NCBI GenBank assembly: GCA_000507305.1
Contig: DF239016.1
Coordinates: forward strand, 186,001 to 250,000
Direction of reading: 5' to 3'
DNA from: Breviolum minutum Mf 1.05b.01
Taxonomy: Eukaryota > Sar > Dinophyceae > Suessiales > Symbiodiniaceae
Length of the DNA stretch: 64,000 bases
A program made the position numbers and the translations under genes. Below the pieces are notes generated by a model that did no database searches, was not told the origin of the DNA, and saw only the letters and a list, made by a program, of their open reading frames with translations. Positions within the stretch are counted from its first letter, which is position 1; each line of letters opens with the position of its first letter. Positions 29,246-41,317 of the stretch are shown here, piece by piece.

Positions 29246-29747
29246 TGTAAGCCGCTGTTTTAAAAGAGGTCCCATAAATGGCTCTGTTCGATTATTTTGG
29301 TTGATGGTGTCGGTGGTTTCAAAGACAGTAGTTATAATTTTATTTTGACCCCCCCCCAACTGCTTAGAGAAATGATCCTGTGTGACGAGCATATTTTAAT
29401 CAATCTGGGTTGAAACTTTCTGGGAAACCAGTTTTTTTTCATGATTTTTCATCAACTTGACCCCTGAAACCAGCAAAAAAGGTGCTTCAAAAGATAGTAT
29501 ACTTTGTTTTCCAGGTACCACCTATATAGTTATGGTTGGTTGATCCGTTTGGCGTGAATTTTTTGGAGCTCTCATATATTCTGAACTTTATGTTAAAAAG
29601 TGCCGAAAATCTTCACCCACTCAAAAACGCCCCCCCAAAAAAAAAACTCCTGGGGGCTGTTCCCCTCACTAAAGTATGTTTTTGTTTGTTCACAAAAATT
29701 ATTTAAAAAAAAACATCTTCAAATCTCCCCAAAAAAGTAATAAAAAG

Positions 29748-29852
29748 TACTCCCCCGAAAACTAACATGTCCCCTGAAAATCAATGGTTGGAAGATGTAG
29801 TTCCTATTAAAATAGTCCCTTTTTAGGGGACATGTTAGTTTTCAGGGGTGTA
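29748..29852. repeat. Foldback element FB-J
   Basis: GTACTCCCCCGAAAACTAAC to GTTAGTTTTCAGGGGTGTA. Confidence 0.75.
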
Positions 29853-29863
29853 AACACCCACAG

Positions 29864-29999
29864 TGCCCCTGGGTTTCGCCACCGTTGTGGTTTGCGCCAC
29901 CGCACAGACGGAAATTCAGAATCGGACCGGTCCGAATCTCAGGAGAGTGGAGAATTTCAGAAAATTAACAGCTTGAAATCTCCTGAAGAAAGTTTGGAG
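29864..29999 (+). CDS. Candidate exon, Ser/Glu-rich segment
   Basis: Between ACCCACAG and a GTGCC donor, one frame is fully open and reads RCGLRHRTDGNSESDRSESQ then ESGEFQKINSLKSPEESLE. The low-complexity charged composition suits a cytoplasmic tail or linker, possibly of the channel or of a next gene. It abuts FB-J on the left. No family recognised. Confidence 0.35.
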
Positions 30000-30267
30000 G
30001 TGCCAAAATTTTCCGTTTTTTTTTTGGCGTGCTTGGATGTCAAAAATACGGATCAATGGTTAGGAAATGGGTTATAGCTCCTACTTACTGGTATTAATGT
30101 GGTATATCGGGGTTATAACCCACTGAATCCGAAAGTTTCATGAACTTCAAGTGGAATTTTGGAGACATTTGGAGACATTCGATTCCAATCCCGAAAAAAG
30201 TCATCCCCGGATGGGGTCGGGGAGAGTGAACTTATGAGAACGTGTCATTAAAAAGGAAGCTCCAAGC

Positions 30268-30340
30268 CCATACCATCCATGTGTGGTATATTTACCTACT
30301 GGTAAATGTAGGTAAATATACCATACATGGATCCTTAGGG
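30268..30340. repeat. Foldback element FB-I
   Basis: CCCATACCATCCATGTGTGG to CCATACATGGATCCTTAGGG with a near-perfect 30-bp hairpin. Confidence 0.8.
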
Positions 30341-30394
30341 AAGTTGAGTTGGGATTTTTTTTGAGACCATGATTTTGGTAGGGATTTTTTGACA

Positions 30395-30655
30395 GGGGTT
30401 GTGACCTATACGTTCGCAAATTCCCACCACTTTTTTTAATGTAGCGACTTATCACCATCCAAAACGAACCATCATTTTTCAATGGTGGTTGACTTCCAGT
30501 GGTTTTTATATAGAAAGACCTGTCACACTTGAGCAGCTATCAAAACCCTGGTTATTTGCTGCAAAACTAGGGGATGAAATACTACCCCCATTTTTTTTGG
30601 AATTGCAACAAAATTCATCAACCATCAAAAGGATCCCCATAAACCAATCATGTAC
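30395..30655. repeat. FB-G fragment followed by FB-H
   Basis: FB-G right half (to GGTGGTTGACTTCCAG at about 30500). FB-H-like block 30531-30655 (GAGCAGCTATCAAAACCCTGG; GGGGATGAAATACTACCC). Confidence 0.65.
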
Positions 30656-30842
30656 TGTATAATTGAATGTCATGAGGATTTCGAACGTCATTTGTCTCCA
30701 ACTTAGCCAATGAGTATGTTGTTCGTAAAATTTGTCCCTTGTCAAGGAGCAGCCTTTGGGGGGGAAATCAACTGAATGACTAGGTGGTGGTTCAAAAAAT
30801 TTGTTCATTTCACCCCGGATCCATGGACATCCCGGTATTATA

Positions 30843-30967
30843 CTTGGATTTGGTTTAAGGCGATGTTTTACTTCCTACCATGGGATTCATCACCATGAAA
30901 AACCCACCATTTTTTTGGGACAATATCTTTGAAACTGTTTCATCCGCGAAGAAGCGAATGAAAGTAT
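30843..30967. repeat. Foldback element FB-L
   Basis: CTTGGATTTGG left end, ATCACCATGAAAAACCCACC interior, degraded right end. Confidence 0.65.
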
Positions 30968-31139
30968 ACCAGTTTGATGTTTCCATCATGGATTTTATGT
31001 CTCAGAAAATTACATCGCAACCAGTTCACACGGGCTTTGTCCACCCCCAAGATGTGGTTTAGTAAGGGAATCGCACCCAAAGTGCCTTTCATGCAGGTTC
31101 AGGCAATATAGTAATTTGATATATCATTTGCCTAGATGT

Positions 31140-31231
31140 ACCTGGAACGCCAAGTGTCCTATTTTTTAGGCAACTTCACCCCTAAAACCAGCAACTATTG
31201 CCTTAAAAATAGGGCACTTGGCTTTCCAGGT
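31140..31231. repeat. Foldback element FB-K
   Basis: CCTGGAACGCCAAGTGTCCT to AGGGCACTTGGCTTTCCAGG, TA flanks. Copies at 824, 1958 and 40550. Confidence 0.85.
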
Positions 31232-31382
31232 ATATGGGTTGAAACTGATTTGCAATCATTGATGAAGATGTCAGTTCCTTCCTGGAGTTTCCCTAGCTAA
31301 TTCCCTTTTTTGTTTTCTCACGGGCGGAGTGGACTTAAAAAAACACACCATTTGTTTTTTGAAGTTTCAGGAAGTGCTAAAA

Positions 31383-31492
31383 CTCCCTAAAAACTAACAG
31401 CTCGCCACTGAAAATAGGCCGGGCCCCAAAAAGGAAGCTAGTATTCCAACCAACCATTCCATTTTCAGGGGCAAAAACGTTAGTTTCAGCGA
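31383..31492. repeat. Foldback element FB-J
   Basis: CTCCCTAAAAACTAACAG to CGTTAGTTTCAGCGAG. Confidence 0.7.
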
Positions 31493-32185
31493 GTGCTAAT
31501 TTAAAAGTGCAGTCGCTAACCAGCAATTTTCCAAATTTTTGAGCCTTTTGGAGTTGAACATCGGGATGTGCTGCTCCCTGGGATGGATGTCCTGCGTAGG
31601 TAGGATCAATGGATTATTATTTCAGCTTTCAAAAAAAAAAGGCAGGTTGGATACGTTCCCTAAACAGGTGATTTCTTAACCAACTTACTAAACTGACTAC
31701 TTACGATCACTTCCATGGGTCCACCCGAGTTGCTTACACCACCGAAGTTGAAGTTAGATGTGGTGAAGGGACACCCCCGCGTATGGTAGCTTCGCCCCAA
31801 AAGTTTTAAGGGAGTGTAGATACACCACCAAAGTTTAACAGTGAAAGCCCCTGAAAGCCATGATGGTTGTGTGAACGTTCCCTTTCCTTTTTTTTGAGAG
31901 GTGATTTTCAGGGGTAAACTCGATGTTAAAAAGCTTCGGGCACTGCACCTGTGGTCCATGGTGGGATTTGATCAAATTTGTTTGGGAATGAGGGACGTTT
32001 CCGATCCCCATTAAAAAACGCCATGACAAAGGCCATTTGGAAGGGGTGTGTTTAACAACCCGATCCTTAGGAGACTTTAAAACGAAAAAACCATGCTTGG
32101 AGCCACTACTTGCAAATCATGGGGCCCGATCCTCCAAGTACTAAATATGATTCCAGGCCCTGAAAGTTTAAACCTTTTTTCCCAT

Positions 32186-32284
32186 CTAGGTGGTGGTTTC
32201 AAAAAATTTTTAATGTTCACCCCTATTTGGAGAAGATTCCCATTTTGACTAATATTTTTCAAATGGGTTGAAACCACCAACCAG
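32186..32284. repeat. Foldback element FB-A
   Basis: CTAGGTGGTGGTTTC to GTTGAAACCACCAACCAG. Confidence 0.85.
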
Positions 32285-32700
32285 CCATGGTAACTTCACT
32301 CACTCACGACCAGCAAATCTCAGGTTTTACCTTTATCGAATCCGTGGGGACGAACGGTAAAATATACCGATCCATGAATGTTTGGTTGACTTTTATGGGT
32401 TTTCATGTACGTAAATAAAAAACCTGCCATTTTCCATGGATCCTATGGAAACATCTTCAACCAACTTTGTGGGTGGTTTCTGACTGGATTTTTTGCTTCC
32501 CGTGCGAGAGGGAACCATTTCAGGATGTCCATATGTCAAGATTGGTTTTTTTTATATTATCCTGGAGATTCCAGATCCATGAAATTACTGAAAAGCGGAA
32601 ATTGCTAAGAAATACTCGGAGAAGGAATCTCCAGGATCAATCAATGGTGATTTAAGAAGTGCGAAATACAAGGGAAATAACTGCGACATATTTTTTATGC

Positions 32701-32852
32701 CCCTAAGGATCATTGGACCCTCAAGGGTTTTGAACCTCTATGTCTATGACGCGTCGGGGAGTTTTTTTTTTTTTTCGGTCCTCAAAATGACAGCAGTTTT
32801 GAGGTGTCAAGATACATGGGGGTGGTATCAATCCTTTTTCATAAGACCTGGA
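32701..32852. repeat. Foldback FB-O, diverged
   Basis: CCCTAAGGATCATTGGACCC; right end degraded; contains a 15-base T run. Confidence 0.55.
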
Positions 32853-32857
32853 TTCTT

Positions 32858-32952
32858 CGGTTGGAATCGCAAGCCGCCCCCGCTAATGTTGAAGTGTGTT
32901 TCTCTGGAACCGGATCCGGGAACCCCCGGGAAGCACCCGATGCCCTGAGCAG
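32858..32952 (+). CDS. Candidate exon (ILRLESQAAPANVEVCF)
   Basis: The frame reads RLESQAAPANVEVCFSGTG then SGNPREAPDALSR and ends at AGCAG followed by GTGGAA. GC-biased codons contrast with the AT-rich repeats around it. It begins where an FB-O element ends. Family unknown; left boundary unclear. Confidence 0.4.
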
Positions 32953-33077
32953 GTGGAAAGTATGCCTATGAGCAAGGTTCACAGTAAGCGAAGAATGTCA
33001 GATGCCGCGCAAACTTTTCTTTATCGCACTGCCATGTCTCTTGCCAAAACAAACCACGTCGTGATGCATGCATAAAT

Positions 33078-33232
33078 GAGCAATGAAAGAAACCTGGTTG
33101 ATTAGGGTATATCGGGGAATCTACTCCACAGATATGAGGCGATTTCAATGAACCATTCCAAGGATCCAGGATCCCTATTAAACAATCAGTATTTCATGGA
33201 AAGTAAGGGACCCGGGTTTGTTTCGTGCCTCA
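33078..33232. repeat. Foldback element FB-H
   Basis: GAGCAATGAAAGAAACCTGG to GTTTGTTTCGTGCCTCA. Confidence 0.75.
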
Positions 33233-33356
33233 AAATGGGTTTAAAAAAATGTGGGTGGTTGTATCGACCCCTGGAAAAGTTTTTTTTGACTTCTCTAGGA
33301 TTGGATTCGATTTTTGTTTGGCTGGGGATGTGTTTTTGTTAGCTATACCAGGCTAT

Positions 33357-33489
33357 ACAAGGTGGGCCCCCTACCAGTTATAACTGGGTTTATAACTCCT
33401 ATAACTATGGTTATAAGAACAGTTAGCCATTTATAAGGTCATTTATAGGGGTTATAACTCCATTTATAACTGCTAGGGGCCCACCTTGT
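33357..33489. repeat. Foldback element FB-D
   Basis: ACAAGGTGGGCCCCCTACCA to GGGGCCCACCTTGT, flanked by TA; about 133 bp. Copies at 40407 and 49724, short or partial ones at 50710, 55950 and 56100. Confidence 0.85.
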
Positions 33490-33582
33490 ACCTAATGACC
33501 TCTATTTTTGAAGGTAAACCCCCGAAAACAAGGCCCCCCTTCCGACCGTTAAACAAGGGGCAGCTGGATTCTAGGTATATAT

Positions 33583-33685
33583 GGGGTTTTCCTAAAATGG
33601 TGGTACCCAACAACCATGGGTTTTCCTACTAAAAATGATCATTTTGAGGTGTGAAATGGGGGTACCACCATTTTAGGAAACACCC
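33583..33685. repeat. Diverged FB-C subfamily
   Basis: GGGGTTTTCCTAAAATGGTG to CCATTTTAGGAAACACCC. A sister copy is at 2166-2254. Confidence 0.75.
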
Positions 33686-33710
33686 AAATATATTTACGTA
33701 CAACTTTGGA

Positions 33711-33978
33711 AGTCCAAATGCCATTTTTCATAGATGGTCTTTCCACAAAGGCGAAACTTTGTCTTAGAAGACATCGATTGAATCCAAAACGTCCAAGGGT
33801 GGCTACTAGTTTTCATGGTCGGCTTGACTTACAGGGTTTATGGCATATATATATATACTCTGGAAGTCAACCACCATTTAAAAAAGTGGTGGTTCCTTTT
33901 GGAAGATGACAAACCCCTACTACAAAAAGTGGTGGTTCGGAAACCAACCTATAAAAAATGGTGGTTGGACTTCCAGGG
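33711..33978. repeat. Two tandem FB-G elements
   Basis: 33711-33836 (degraded) and 33858-33978 (CTCTGGAAGTCAACCACC to GGTTGGACTTCCAGGG), separated by an (AT)n tract. Confidence 0.75.
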
Positions 33979-34429
33979 TTTATGATATACATATATATGA
34001 TCCCGGTTCGCGGTTCGCTACCACCCCCCCCCCCCCCCACATGGTATGGTCCCAAAACCTGCGTTTTGCAGCATTCCCCATGAAAACGTTGTATTTGCAG
34101 TGTTTTTTGCATGGTGGGTTGCTGGTGCGGTCCGCAACCCTGCAAATTCGTTGGATTTTTGCAACCAACCTTCCGAAAACGTGTTATTTGCAATGTTTCG
34201 GCTTCGACATCGTGGAGTAGTGCCGCCGCGCCCTCTTCTATTTCTGTGTCAAATTATCATATAATTCTAAATCTTCTACTAAGGGTTTTCAGCCTCGGTA
34301 CCGGTCTGATATCTGTCTATATCTTATGCCTGTCGAACTTTCTCTTAGAGTGTCTAGTTTTCCGTAACTGATCTAACCTCAAATTCTCTTAGTTTTCTCA
34401 GCTTACGTGCTCCAAATTTATGTTGCCTA

Positions 34430-34770
34430 ATATCAACTTATTTCATCTCACCCTACTAGTTGCATTGCTGTTTGTTGGAGACTGGATGACCCCGACCCCT
34501 TCCTACAGGGCCCACCCATTCCACAGAAGAGGGGGCGGGTTACCACTGTTCAATTGTATCCTCAACATATCACTACATATCTTACTTTGCCCTCCGTTAT
34601 CTTATTTGATCTAGCTTTCAAAATCTGATGTTAACATGTAACTTATTTCAGCATACATGCTTCTCTTGCTTGAAATCAACTTTCTTCATCTTATCCTACC
34701 AGTTGCATTGCTGTTGGCTGGATGACCCCCACCCCTTCCCAGGACCCACCCATTCCACAGGGGGGAGGGG
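34430..34770. repeat. Direct duplication of about 100 bp
   Basis: ATCAACTTATTTCATCTCAC onward (34432-34545) recurs diverged at 34675-34770. Shared: AGTTGCATTGCTGTT, GGATGACCCC, CCCACCCATTCCACAG, then a G-rich tail. Not one of the foldback families. Confidence 0.75.
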
Positions 34771-34852
34771 GGTTGATGTTATGACCATGACCATGGCAGG
34801 GGGGGTGGGGGGGGGACCCGGAACCTGGAACATATATATATATACCTGGAAC

Positions 34853-34942
34853 CCAAATGACCTCTATTTTTGAAGGTCAACCCCTCAAAACAAGGCCTTT
34901 TCCAATCAAAACAAGGGTCAGGTGGGTTCCAGGTATATATAT
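34853..34942. repeat. Foldback FB-T
   Basis: ACCTGGAACCCAAATGACCT to GGTCAGGTGGGTTCCAGGT. Related fragments at 33502 and 45223. Confidence 0.7.
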
Positions 34943-35490
34943 ATATGTATTTACATTTAACATATATCGGGTGTCCTTCCAGAATGCCAGTGACCAGCAG
35001 GATTGCTTTTTGATTGAGTACCACTGGCATCCTGGGGCCCGGGGGAAAAACACCCAACATGTATATACTGGGATGTCCATGGTACTTCATAAATGGATTA
35101 TTTCACCACTTTTTTTTAGATATAAGTAGGTTGGATACGTCCCCTAAATAGGTGAAATAAGCCAACTTACCACCTACTAGTGGTGTTGCTTGTAGTTACG
35201 ATCACTTCCATGGACACGGTGGTTTCAAATATATTTTTATGTTCACCTCTACTTGGGCGAAATGATCCAATTTAACGATATAATATTTTTCAGATGGGTT
35301 GAATTTTCCAACCACCAACCAGACCAGTATTTCATGGAAAGTATCCGGGTAACCCCCCGGGTTTTTTGGGACCGTGGCAACAAAAAATCATGTGAACTCA
35401 ACCGAGGCTTCCGAAGCTGAAACATGGCGCAAGTACACAGATTCAAGATGATACCACCATGCTGATGTAGGTGAGGTCCAGAAAATATAT

Positions 35491-35591
35491 GGATGTTTCC
35501 AAAAATAGGGGTAACCCCAAATCATCCATTTTAATAGGGTTTTCCATTATAAACCATCCATTTGCGGGTACCCCTATTTTTGGAAACACTC
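35491..35591. repeat. Foldback element FB-C
   Basis: A 101-bp element with ATAT on both sides. Confidence 0.85.
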
Positions 35592-36019
35592 ATATAGGGT
35601 TCTAAGGGGGGTGGTGTTTCATTTGGACGGGGGTAACTGGAAAAACCCTAAGGATTCCAAGGGAAGATTGGGGGAACCTTGGGGAAGATTAGGGGACTCA
35701 CCTCCCCCCTTTTCTAAGAATCCTATTAGAAAACCTGGGGCAAAATGCTGGGACTTTTTCCAACCTTTTCCCAGTGGGACGGGAGGGTTTTCCCTGCTAA
35801 ATGAGCAGTGAAAAAAACCGTGGACGTTTAGGCTTTGTTTGTCCAGTTTTCACCATTTGTTTCACCATTTTGAAGCACCCATTTCTTTGAAGTATGCCAG
35901 GTGGTTGCCAAAAAAAAGCTGTCTTGTTACCCCAAAAATTGAGGGATATGATTATATGATTGATTCAATTTGACGGGCAGATTTTTCTTATAAAAAAATC
36001 ACCCAGTAGTATGGTTGAT

Positions 36020-36166
36020 ACTTGGAGGATCATCCCATTTGGTAGTGGTCAATAACCATGGTTAGTAAGTCCCCTAAGTAGGGTTATTCCCCTTATAAGT
36101 GGCCTATTTATGGCTTATAAATGGGGGATACTAACCACTTACGAATCCTGGGATGATCCTCCAAGT
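36020..36166. repeat. Foldback element FB-B
   Basis: Intact, flanked by TA. An FB-R block (AGTAGGGGTTTACATCCC) follows at about 36206-36320 and an FB-H at 36323-36440. Confidence 0.85.
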
Positions 36167-36478
36167 ATGTGTTGGGGTCCAAACTCCTCCCGTTGTTTTC
36201 GTATAGTAGGGATGGTCATCAACCTTATAGTAGGGGTTTACATCCCAATTATAAGGATTCCTGTCAGTAAAGGTGGGATTGTTTCCATCCCCAATATAAC
36301 GGAGTTGACCGACCCGATCGCACATATGAGCAGCGACCATAAACACGGGAGATTTTGCTGCAAAAATAGGGGATGAAATACAAAACCCAACTCTATGGGG
36401 ACAAATTTCAGCTTCCTTATGAACCAACCAGGATTAAAATCCAATAGGATCCATGTGTCCATCAAAAATGGAATGGGA

Positions 36479-36583
36479 CCAAATCCCAACGGACCCGAAA
36501 AAAGGAAGTTGCGATCGGGCTATTAGATACTCAGGTTTTTTCGGGGTCCGTTCAGGACCCGGTCCTGTTGGAGATTTCTTGGA
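36479..36583. repeat. FB-U repeat
   Basis: CAACGGACCCGAAAAAAGG, ATTAGATACTCAGGTTTTTT, GGGGTCCGTTCAGG. The sister copy is at 942-1040 near the left window edge. Confidence 0.6.
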
Positions 36584-36584
36584 C

Positions 36585-36785
36585 CATGGGACTGATAGAT
36601 TTACCGACATTTAGAATGATAAAAATCAACCATCCATGATATAGGTGTTTCCAAAAATAGGGGTACCCGCAAATGGATGGTTTATAATGGAAAACCCTAT
36701 TAAAATGGATGATTTGGGGTTACCCCTATTTTTGGAAACCCCCATATAGGTAAGTATACCATTCAGTCCCATAGATCAGGTCCGG
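36585..36785. repeat. FB-I with FB-C nested inside
   Basis: FB-I halves GGGACTGATAGATTTACCG and TAAGTATACCATTCAGTCCC are separated by FB-C (36644-36743), which shows ATA flanks. Confidence 0.8.
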
Positions 36786-37190
36786 ATTTTGTTCACGGAA
36801 ACATCTCAAGCCCAAGAGCACTTGCAGTAGAGCATGTTTGGCCGAAATTCAAGCAACTCAACTATTAGCTTTAATCTTCTTTAGAAACCATTGATTTCTT
36901 AGAATTAGTAGCGCACAAATTGGTTTGTTTTGATAAACGTCTAATACATATATTCTGATATGAGCTTTGGTTACGTGAATTATCAATTGATTGCTGGATT
37001 CATGTTATTTTTGTCTATTTCAATCATTATTTTGGTGGTGGTCTCCGGTGATGAACCAAGATTTCATGGGATAGGAGTATGTTTATCTGTGTTTTTTCTC
37101 AGGACTGTGCCAAGACATGAGCAACTCTTAGGAATCGTGGACCCGTGATTCGCAAATCAAGCGATTTTGAGTTGATCTTGCTTGGATGTC

Positions 37191-37315
37191 CCAGGAAGTT
37201 AGGATCAATGGTTAGGATCAGTGGGTTTTACCCCTAATATATCCCATTTATAGGTTATTTACAACCCATTTACTAACCATTTACTAACTTCCTGGGACAT
37301 CCAAGTGGGGAATTA
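37191..37315. repeat. Foldback element FB-E
   Basis: CTTGGATGTCCCAGGAAGTT to AACTTCCTGGGACATCCAAG, 20-bp perfect ends. Confidence 0.85.
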
Positions 37316-37630
37316 GATTCCTACAGTATATGTCCACTGACAAACCTGACTCTTGCGCCAGTGGCTATCACCTTGAAACCTGACTTCCAACCGGGGTTAC
37401 ATATGTGCTGGTGACCTTTTAACGGTCGGATACCATGAAATTCCATCACCAGATTAACATGGTAAATCACCATCTAATTTCATCAATTATGTCACTATGT
37501 GCTTAAACTCGCCTTTTTATGGCTCAAAAAACCAACCAACCAACCCCTCCTAGGCCAAAAATGAAGGGAAATCAGTGGTGTTCATAAAGCTCCGGAAAGA
37601 AAAAATCACCAAACGTACCCTTTTTAAAAG

Positions 37631-37784
37631 GTTGCCAAAAAACCGTGCGTTGATCGCCTCAGCGGCAAGGCGTGCCACGAATCGTGGCTGTTGGCAATTG
37701 AACCAACTGAACGGCATCTTCCCGGCCGTTTCGATCCAGCCGGGGCGGATGGGCTTTGGAAGAATCTGGAACGATCCAGCCTAG
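37631..37784 (+). CDS. Candidate exon (WLLAIEPTERHLPGRFDPAG)
   Basis: The frame is open and GC-biased, reading KPCVDRLSGKACHESWLLA then IEPTERHLPGRFDPAGADG and LWKNLERSSL. It ends CTA-G before GTGAGCCACG, a strong donor identical to the FB-H terminus. A left boundary at AAAAG (37630) is a guess. Coding character is convincing; I do not recognise the family. Confidence 0.5.
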
Positions 37785-38136
37785 GTGAGCCACGTTTTTT
37801 TTTGCCATGGAGTTTGTCAAAAAGGGAACTCCAACAGATGATGCGTAGGCAAATTTGTGGTATTTCCTGGTGGTGGTTTCTCCAAATACTTGTTCTTTCC
37901 CCCTCGATCCCTGGGGAAATGATCCAATTTGACGAGCATGTTTTTCAGGTTGGAATCACCAACATGCGCCAAAACTCATCCTGTTTCGATGTGGGGGTCC
38001 TGTTCACCCTAGTAACCTAGTACAACAAAAAAAAAACTTAGCTCCACAAAGGTCCCGGGTGGGTTATTTTTGCGGGTTTTTCGTGGGAGAGGAACCCATG
38101 ATAGATGAAAACAATTAACCAATGATCTAAGATAGT

Positions 38137-38251
38137 TACCCTCCCTGAAACTAACATAATGACATAGCACCTGAAAATAGACCCCTGGAAAAGGAGATTC
38201 CTGTTGGAAACCATCATTTTTAGTGGCGAAATGTTAGTTACAGGGAGGGTA
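38137..38251. repeat. Foldback element FB-J
   Basis: TTACCCTCCCTGAAACTAAC to GTTAGTTACAGGGAGGGTAA. An FB-H element follows at 38311-38474. Confidence 0.85.
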
Positions 38252-38875
38252 AACCTCAGAGATTTTTGTTGTGCATTTTTGTTGAATGCCTGAAACTTGA
38301 TTTCGATGGGAAAAAAGGGCCCCGGTCCCGCGTTGTTTAGGGGATTTGCTGGGGATGAATTTTCCTACCCAGGTATATAGGGATTATTTCATAAACCATT
38401 CTATAAGGATCTCAACAAAAACAACCAGGATGACTCATGGCAAGTAAGGGACTCCGTATTTTTTTCGTGGCTCAAATAGTTTTCTAGCAGGTCGCAGGAA
38501 TGGTGAAGGTTAAGTACACAAAGCAGTTTCCTTTCTACCATGGGATTCCGCATGAATTGCTGGGATGATACGCATGCCTGAGAAAAGGATACAGATATAC
38601 AGCAAGTAAAGTTACCCATGAAAATAATGTTAGAAGATGATCTTTGGCAAGTTGTTTTTTTGGGGGGCAGGGGGGATTATCGGATAAGGTTGCGGTTTTG
38701 ACCATGGTTCACCAGGTAACAAAATCTTCCCTGTTAGTTTCCAGGAGATTTTCTGTTGAGTTTTTGGGCAAAAAATCCGACTCGTGTGGAGACGAACGGC
38801 TGGAAAAATTTCTCACGATCCGTCTCGTCGCGAGTGTTTTTTATCCCTTAAGAATCCATCGGCAACTAGGCAGTG

Positions 38876-39124
38876 GTTTCAAATGCGCATGTTTTATTTT
38901 CCACCACTATGAAAGGGGAAGATGTGTCCAATTTGACTATACCATATTTTTTTCAGATGGTTGGTTCAACCACCAACTAGGAAACCTCAAAAAAAAACTG
39001 GTGAATATCTAGGTGGTTTTTTAACTCAAGAGATTTTTGTTCGAAGTTTCACTCCGATTCATGGGGGAAATGATCCAATTTGACGGTTGCATATTTTTCA
39101 GATGGGTTGGTTCAACAACCAACT
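38876..39124. repeat. Two FB-A elements
   Basis: 38876-38980 and 39009-39124, both CTAGG...CCAACYRG, in the same orientation. Confidence 0.75.
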
Positions 39125-40162
39125 GGTTTTACCACCCTGCTAATCAATAGAGGATTTAATGTTCAACCCCCTGGTGGGGTCCATTCGCTGATTCTTAGGG
39201 ATGGTGACATTCGAGTGGTGGAATGGTGGAACCTTCCTTGTCGTTTCCGGTGGCTTGTTTTGGCTTGTTCGCAAAAATGGCAAAGGCAAAAACCCTTGAA
39301 GATTAACCTTATCATACTTTCAAGTCTTCATGTCACTTGAAGGTTGTTTTGTTGCCATTTAGTCTATCAGTTCTGCCCTCAACAAAAGCCGTCCTCAGTT
39401 TGGAAGGGGCAAAAAAAAAAACGCCCGACAAGTCACCAGAAAACGGACGCCACACCGTCAATGTCGAGATGCAGAACCTTTGAGCTCTGTAAGTTTGAAA
39501 AAGATGCGAATGAAGGATGTGCCTGACAAAACGACGGGTCCGTTGTTTGACAAAATGGCACCCCTGCAATACCATGTGTACCATACATATAATGCAGTCA
39601 ACCACCATTTTAAAACTCAAAGTGACCTGACCTTATCCCCGCAGTTGGAGGTCACTTCACCTTTCAAGGGGTCACTGGGTCACTTAATCATCCCAAAAAG
39701 GTCACAATCGCAGAATTGCCAGGAAAATATGGGGAAATATAGCAATAAGTCTGGATCCCGAGGCAATGCTTGGAAGATCCAGGTATATGACCTTTATCAC
39801 TTTTATTAAGATTTCAATTTGGGTTCGAAACTTCAGGTTCCTTCAACGGCCCACGCCTGTGAATCTGAATCGGGATTCTCAATGTTGGCCGGCCGTCGAC
39901 GCCCGGCACTTGGCCTGACCCCGTATGGTCGCCGTGTTCTTTTTTTAGCGTCCTTGATGACAATGACCCTGTGGTTTATTGAAAAGGCAAAAAAGAGATC
40001 AAGGAGAACATCTCAGAAACCTGAATAAATGTTCATAGGATACATGGGATATAAGTATATTTACCTATGGTCATTTCCCCTTGTGAAAAAGTTCATGTGG
40101 ATATATTTCACCGAAATCTCCCCGTAATTACAATTGTCGATCCCCAGGTTTTTTTTTTCCAG

Positions 40163-40286
40163 TTCTCAAAGGTCAACCACCGTCTTTTCGGGCGGATTTT
40201 CTCGATCCATCCGGAGTGGTCGACCAAGCACTCGTTAACAACCATCTCCTGCTTGGAGGAGATGTGCCCCCATCGGGATTTCGTCA
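40163..40286 (+). CDS. Candidate exon after a strong acceptor
   Basis: A TTTTTTTTCCAG acceptor and GTCAGTAAC donor bound 124 nt open in two frames: LKGQPPSFRADFLDPSGVVD..., or FSKVNHRLFGRIFSIHPEWS.... The frame cannot be chosen without neighbours. Confidence 0.35.
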
Positions 40287-40406
40287 GTAACTTAGGATCA
40301 CCCGCCGTGGGGAAAAGTTTAGGCCATTGGTGGAAAAGGGGAAGTCCGAACGAAGGACAACGACAACGACCCTCGGGACTTGGAGGACGTAGTGATGATC
40401 ATGTAT

Positions 40407-40649
40407 ACAAGGTGGGCCCCTAGCAGTTATAAATGGAGTTATAACCCCTATAAATGGCCTTATAAATGGCTAACTGTTCTTATAACCCTAGTTATAGGAG
40501 TTGTAAACCCAGTTATAACTGGTAGGGGCCCACCTTGTATTTATTGACCACCTGGAAAGCCGTTGGTGCCCTATTTTTTTTAAGCAACTGGATTGCTGGG
40601 TTTTAGGGGTATGTTGTTGCCTAAAAAATAGGACACTTGGGGTTCCAGG
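40407..40649. repeat. FB-D then FB-K
   Basis: FB-D 40407-40538, flanked by TA; FB-K 40550-40649 (CCTGGAAAGCCGTTGGTGCC to CACTTGGGGTTCCAGG). Confidence 0.8.
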
Positions 40650-41201
40650 CACTTATTAAATGGGATGATCTGAAAATTCAATAGATATAGAATTTATATG
40701 GTATAGAATCTAAAAAATGGGGTCGCATTCACTCAAACCAATGTCATTTTTTGCGGCACATAATCATCACATTCCTGGAAGTCAAAAAACAAGAGAAGGT
40801 TTAAACCCGTTATGCTCCCTGCTCCCTTCTGCAAGTGTGTTTGGAGTGGGTTTGGTTCGGTGTTTCCGAACAAACACCGGTTCCCGGGTATTCCCGGGGT
40901 CCATTGGAGCACTGGGGTTCCGGTGAACTCCAAGCCACAATCCATTCGTAAAGGTTTGGTTCGCATCATCCCGGTTCCGCAACCATGAAAAAACCAAGCC
41001 AGAGACCCCAGTCCGATGTAATTCCCACAAGAAACTCATGGGCTAAAACCCCCCCCCCCCCTAGCTGCCACGTGTTTTTTCCCAAGAGATTTTGGCGGCA
41101 TTACTAAGGGGCTACTAGCCAGCTGCTAATCCTTGAATAGTCCCTTCACTCATTCAGCCCATGGCTAAGCATTAAACTTTTATTTCATACTTTTATTTCA
41201 T

Positions 41202-41317
41202 ACTGTTGATGGAAAAAAATCCTGCACCAGTTGAGGTTGCTAGTTTATCTACCATTACTTCCAAGGTTTTATATATCCCAGGTGGTTGGCCTTGGGATTT
41301 CTTAAGGCATCAACAGT
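41202..41317. repeat. Foldback element FB-F
   Basis: ACTGTTGATGGAAAAAAATC to GGGATTTCTTAAGGCATCAA, followed by CAGT. Confidence 0.7.

Noticed and set aside
33867..34193. 108-codon minus-strand ORF
   Set aside because: Lies over FB-G copies and a long C/G homopolymer; repeat-derived.
36960..37148. Short ORF with one hydrophobic helix followed by FLRTVPRHEQLLG, briefly considered as a channel pore exon
   Set aside because: The hydrophobic stretch is followed by no pore signature, and the position is 10 kb past the channel C-terminus.
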